Made by a program: the position numbers and the translations under genes. Below are positions 31,544 to 32,733 of a stretch of 32,733 nucleotides of DNA, one piece after another; the first letter of the stretch is position 1, and each line of letters opens with the position of its first letter. Below the pieces are notes generated by a model. That model did no database searches. It was not told the DNA's origin and worked only from the letters and a program-made list of their open reading frames with translations. Source of the stretch: Actinomycetota bacterium (GTDB lineage: Bacteria > Actinomycetota > CADDZG01 > WHSQ01); assembly GCA_009379915.1 (NCBI GenBank), contig WHSV01000003.1, positions 11,309-44,041 on the forward strand, given 5' to 3'.

Positions 31544-31614
31544 CGACTCGCCCAAAACCCGTAGCTATGGGCTTTCCGGGTCGTTGACATTTGCAAAGTC
31601 CCAGGTCAGACCCA

Positions 31615-31643
31615 TTGCAGGTGGCTAATCCCATCCGTAGAAT
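31615..31643 (+). promoter_or_regulatory. Promoter of the whiB gene
   Basis: TTGCAG (31615-31620) and TAGAAT (31638-31643) are exactly 17 bases apart, in an AT-richer stretch. The expected start near 31650 leaves a leader of about 70 bases before ATG 31721. A further TTGACA lies at 31583-31588 without a clear -10. Confidence 0.55.
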
Positions 31644-31720
31644 TACAACATTGTTATTCACGGATGGCACTCCGAGGGGGAGCAGTAATCGGGGGGCCTC
31701 GGGAAAGAAAGGCCGGGGGA

Positions 31721-31993
31721 ATGCAGCGGATCACGACAAGACTTCTGCAACCAGTTGAGTGGCAGAGCGCTGCTCGGTGCTCGGAGGTCGACCCAGAGAT
31801 CTTCTTTCCAGAGCGCGGTGGTTCATCGAAGGCCGCGCGCGCGGTGTGCTCCGGTTGTCCCGTACGAGTGCAGTGTCTCGAGTACGCACTCAACAACAAA
31901 GAGCAGTTTGGGATTTGGGGCGGAACTTCAGAGCGTGAGCGACGACGACTTCGCAAGGAGCGCACTCTTCGACGGTTGCGTGCAGTCTCGTAG
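31721..31993 (+). CDS. WhiB-family Fe-S transcriptional regulator
   Basis: A 90-residue member of the actinobacterial WhiB family. The [4Fe-4S] cysteines are C20, C43, C46 and C52 (CSGCPVRVQC), followed by GIWGG (64-68) and a basic C-terminal tail ERERRRLRKERTLRRLR that contacts DNA. The frame is open from ATG 31664, but ATG 31721 fits the family length and follows GGCCGGGGG closely. WhiB proteins bind sigma-factor domain 4 and sense redox or nitric oxide. Which subclass (WhiB1, 2 or 7 type) is not clear. It has its own promoter and a hairpin terminator some 200 bases downstream. Confidence 0.94.
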   Translation: MQRITTRLLQPVEWQSAARCSEVDPEIFFPERGGSSKAARAVCSGCPVRVQCLEYALNNKEQFGIWGGTSERERRRLRKERTLRRLRAVS

Positions 31994-32190
31994 TTCACGA
32001 AACGAGCCGCGAAACCAACGCATGCTCGTAACCGTGAACGACGCCGCGTCACCATTTCACTAGGTTCGGAACTCGTTGAGTAGACATTTGAACACGCGGG
32101 GAGCACGCGTACTCGTTGGAAGCAAAGTCAAGTACACACGCGCAAAAGCTTGATTACTCGACGTAAATGTTGCCTAATTGTTGATTGAAT

Positions 32191-32210
32191 GCGCGCTTGT
32201 GCGCGTTTTT
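32191..32210 (+). terminator. Intrinsic terminator between whiB and the histone-like gene
   Basis: GCGCGC (32191-32196) pairs with GCGCGT (32201-32206) around a TTGT loop and runs into TTTTT, a clear stem plus T tract. The rest of the 315-bp gap (31994-32308) is AT-richer than its surroundings and holds no gene; ACTCGTTG occurs twice in it. Confidence 0.65.
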
Positions 32211-32222
32211 GGGTAAAGAAAG

Positions 32223-32285
32223 CTTCGTCGTTCGCATACTGCGCACGGCCGAAGAGGACGAGACGAAGTTGTAGAAACTTCGTCG
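32223..32285 (+). promoter_or_regulatory. Two competing hairpins in the leader of the histone-like gene
   Basis: GACGAAGTT (32262-32270) pairs with AACTTCGTC (32276-32284) over nine bp around a GTAGA loop, 12 bases before the ribosome site. CTTCGTCG also occurs at 32223-32230, so GACGAAG could instead pair upstream. The two folds exclude each other. Confidence 0.4.
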
Positions 32286-32308
32286 AGGCATGAATGGAGG
32301 TGCCGGGG

Positions 32309-32733
32309 TTGGCAGCTAAGAAGACCACGGGCAGGAGGAAGAGTGCGCGTCGCAAGACGACTCGGAAACCTGCGGCTCGTAAGTCGTCTGCGCGTAAGTC
32401 GACGAGCCGAAAGAGCACCGCACGGAAGACGACGGGTCGCAAGAAGGCCACGGGTCGCAAGAAGGCCACGGGTCGCAAGAAGGCCACGGGTCGCAAGAAG
32501 GCCACGGGTCGCAAGAAGGCCACGGGTCGCAGGAAGAAGGCGACCCGCAAGAGCACCGCACGGAAGTCGACCGGCCGTAAGAAGGCCACGGGCCGCAGGA
32601 AGAAGGCGACCGGCCGTAAGAAGGCAACGGGTCGCAAGAAGGCTGCGGGTCGCAGGAAGAAGGCGACCCGCAAGAGCACCGCACGGAAGTCGACCGGTCG
32701 CAAGAAGGCTACGGGCCGCAGGAAGGCCACCGG
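32309..32733 (+). CDS. Histone-H1-like lysine/arginine-rich protein, 3' end outside the window
   Basis: An open frame of 141 full codons running off the window end. TTG 32309 is chosen because GGAGG (32296-32300) lies eight bases upstream; ATG 32292 opens a frame that stops after nine codons. The product begins MAAKKTTGRRKSARRK and continues as tandem short units of the form TGRKKA, with ARKST and RRKKATRKS variants, so it is almost wholly Lys, Arg, Thr, Ala and Gly. Such tails occur in bacterial H1-like nucleoid proteins (Hc1/Hc2-like) and in the C-terminus of actinobacterial HU. No globular domain is seen in this part. Binding to DNA or RNA is inferred from composition. Confidence 0.8.
   Translation, partial: MAAKKTTGRRKSARRKTTRKPAARKSSARKSTSRKSTARKTTGRKKATGRKKATGRKKATGRKKATGRKKATGRRKKATRKSTARKSTGRKKATGRRKKATGRKKATGRKKAAGRRKKATRKSTARKSTGRKKATGRRKAT
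32432..32521. repeat. Five perfect tandem copies of an 18-bp unit in the histone-like gene
   Basis: ACGGGTCGCAAGAAGGCC repeats five times without a mismatch from 32432 to 32521, followed by variants. A larger block (AGGAAGAAGGCGACCCGC plus what follows) also recurs about 120 bases further on. Identity at the DNA level, including wobble bases, points to recent slippage or recombination rather than selection on protein only. Confidence 0.9.

Noticed and set aside
32128-32730. Minus-strand frame of Leu-Arg-Pro repeats opposite the histone-like gene
   Set aside because: It is the reverse reading of the 18-bp repeats; the plus frame has a well-placed ribosome site and a known protein type.

Overview
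The window is GC-rich DNA from a bacterium that is almost certainly a member of the Actinomycetota. The evidence is a WhiB protein with its four cysteines and GIWGG motif, a CGNR zinc-finger regulator, a seven-iron FdxA ferredoxin beside KorAB, an actinobacterial acetolactate-synthase-like protein, several probably leaderless promoters and high third-position GC. The genus cannot be told from sequence reading alone. No rRNA, tRNA, CRISPR array, insertion sequence or phage gene was seen, so this looks like a chromosomal core region with small accessory loci.

Layout. Bases 1-3512 carry a DtxR/MntR-family metal regulator, the wreck of a manganese/zinc ABC transporter operon (the 5' part of the binding protein joined to the 3' part of the permease), an alpha/beta hydrolase, a small zinc-ribbon membrane protein and a CGNR regulator with a divergent small gene. 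Bases 3583-13202 form a 2-oxoacid and lipoate block: lpd (E3), a lipoprotein, pyk, E2, lipB, E1-alpha, E1-beta and, after a repeat-rich structured gap, lipA. The lipoyl attachment gene lipB sits inside the dehydrogenase operon with overlapping codons. The E1-alpha cofactor motif favours a branched-chain 2-oxoacid substrate. Bases 13357-14709 (minus strand) hold a 48-residue zinc-ribbon gene and a cystathionine-gamma-synthase-type PLP enzyme. Bases 14925-18826 hold ferredoxin, a small SH3-like protein, korA, korB and an acidic small protein, which together form a ferredoxin-linked 2-oxoacid oxidoreductase locus.

Bases 18830-20543 (minus strand) encode a lipoprotein and a calpain-like cysteine protease whose N-terminus is a type IV prepilin-like leader followed by one membrane helix. 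Bases 20644-26872 hold a ThDP enzyme, a HhH-PHP protein, a TldD/PmbA pair, a small membrane protein and an ErpA/IscA-type Fe-S carrier. Bases 27168-30906 hold two riboswitch-controlled units: a SAM-I riboswitch before a methionine synthase split into two genes (a MetE N-half-like and a MetE C-half-like protein), and a TPP riboswitch before a CytX-like permease. The window ends with a zinc-ribbon protein, a degenerate receiver domain, WhiB and the start of a lysine/arginine-rich histone-H1-like gene with 18-bp repeats.

The strongest candidates for something new are the prepilin-leader calpain with its lipoprotein partner, the split MetE pair under a SAM riboswitch, the hairpin chain upstream of lipA, and the histone-like gene with a two-state 5' leader. 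The transporter remnant is the clearest anomaly of genome integrity.
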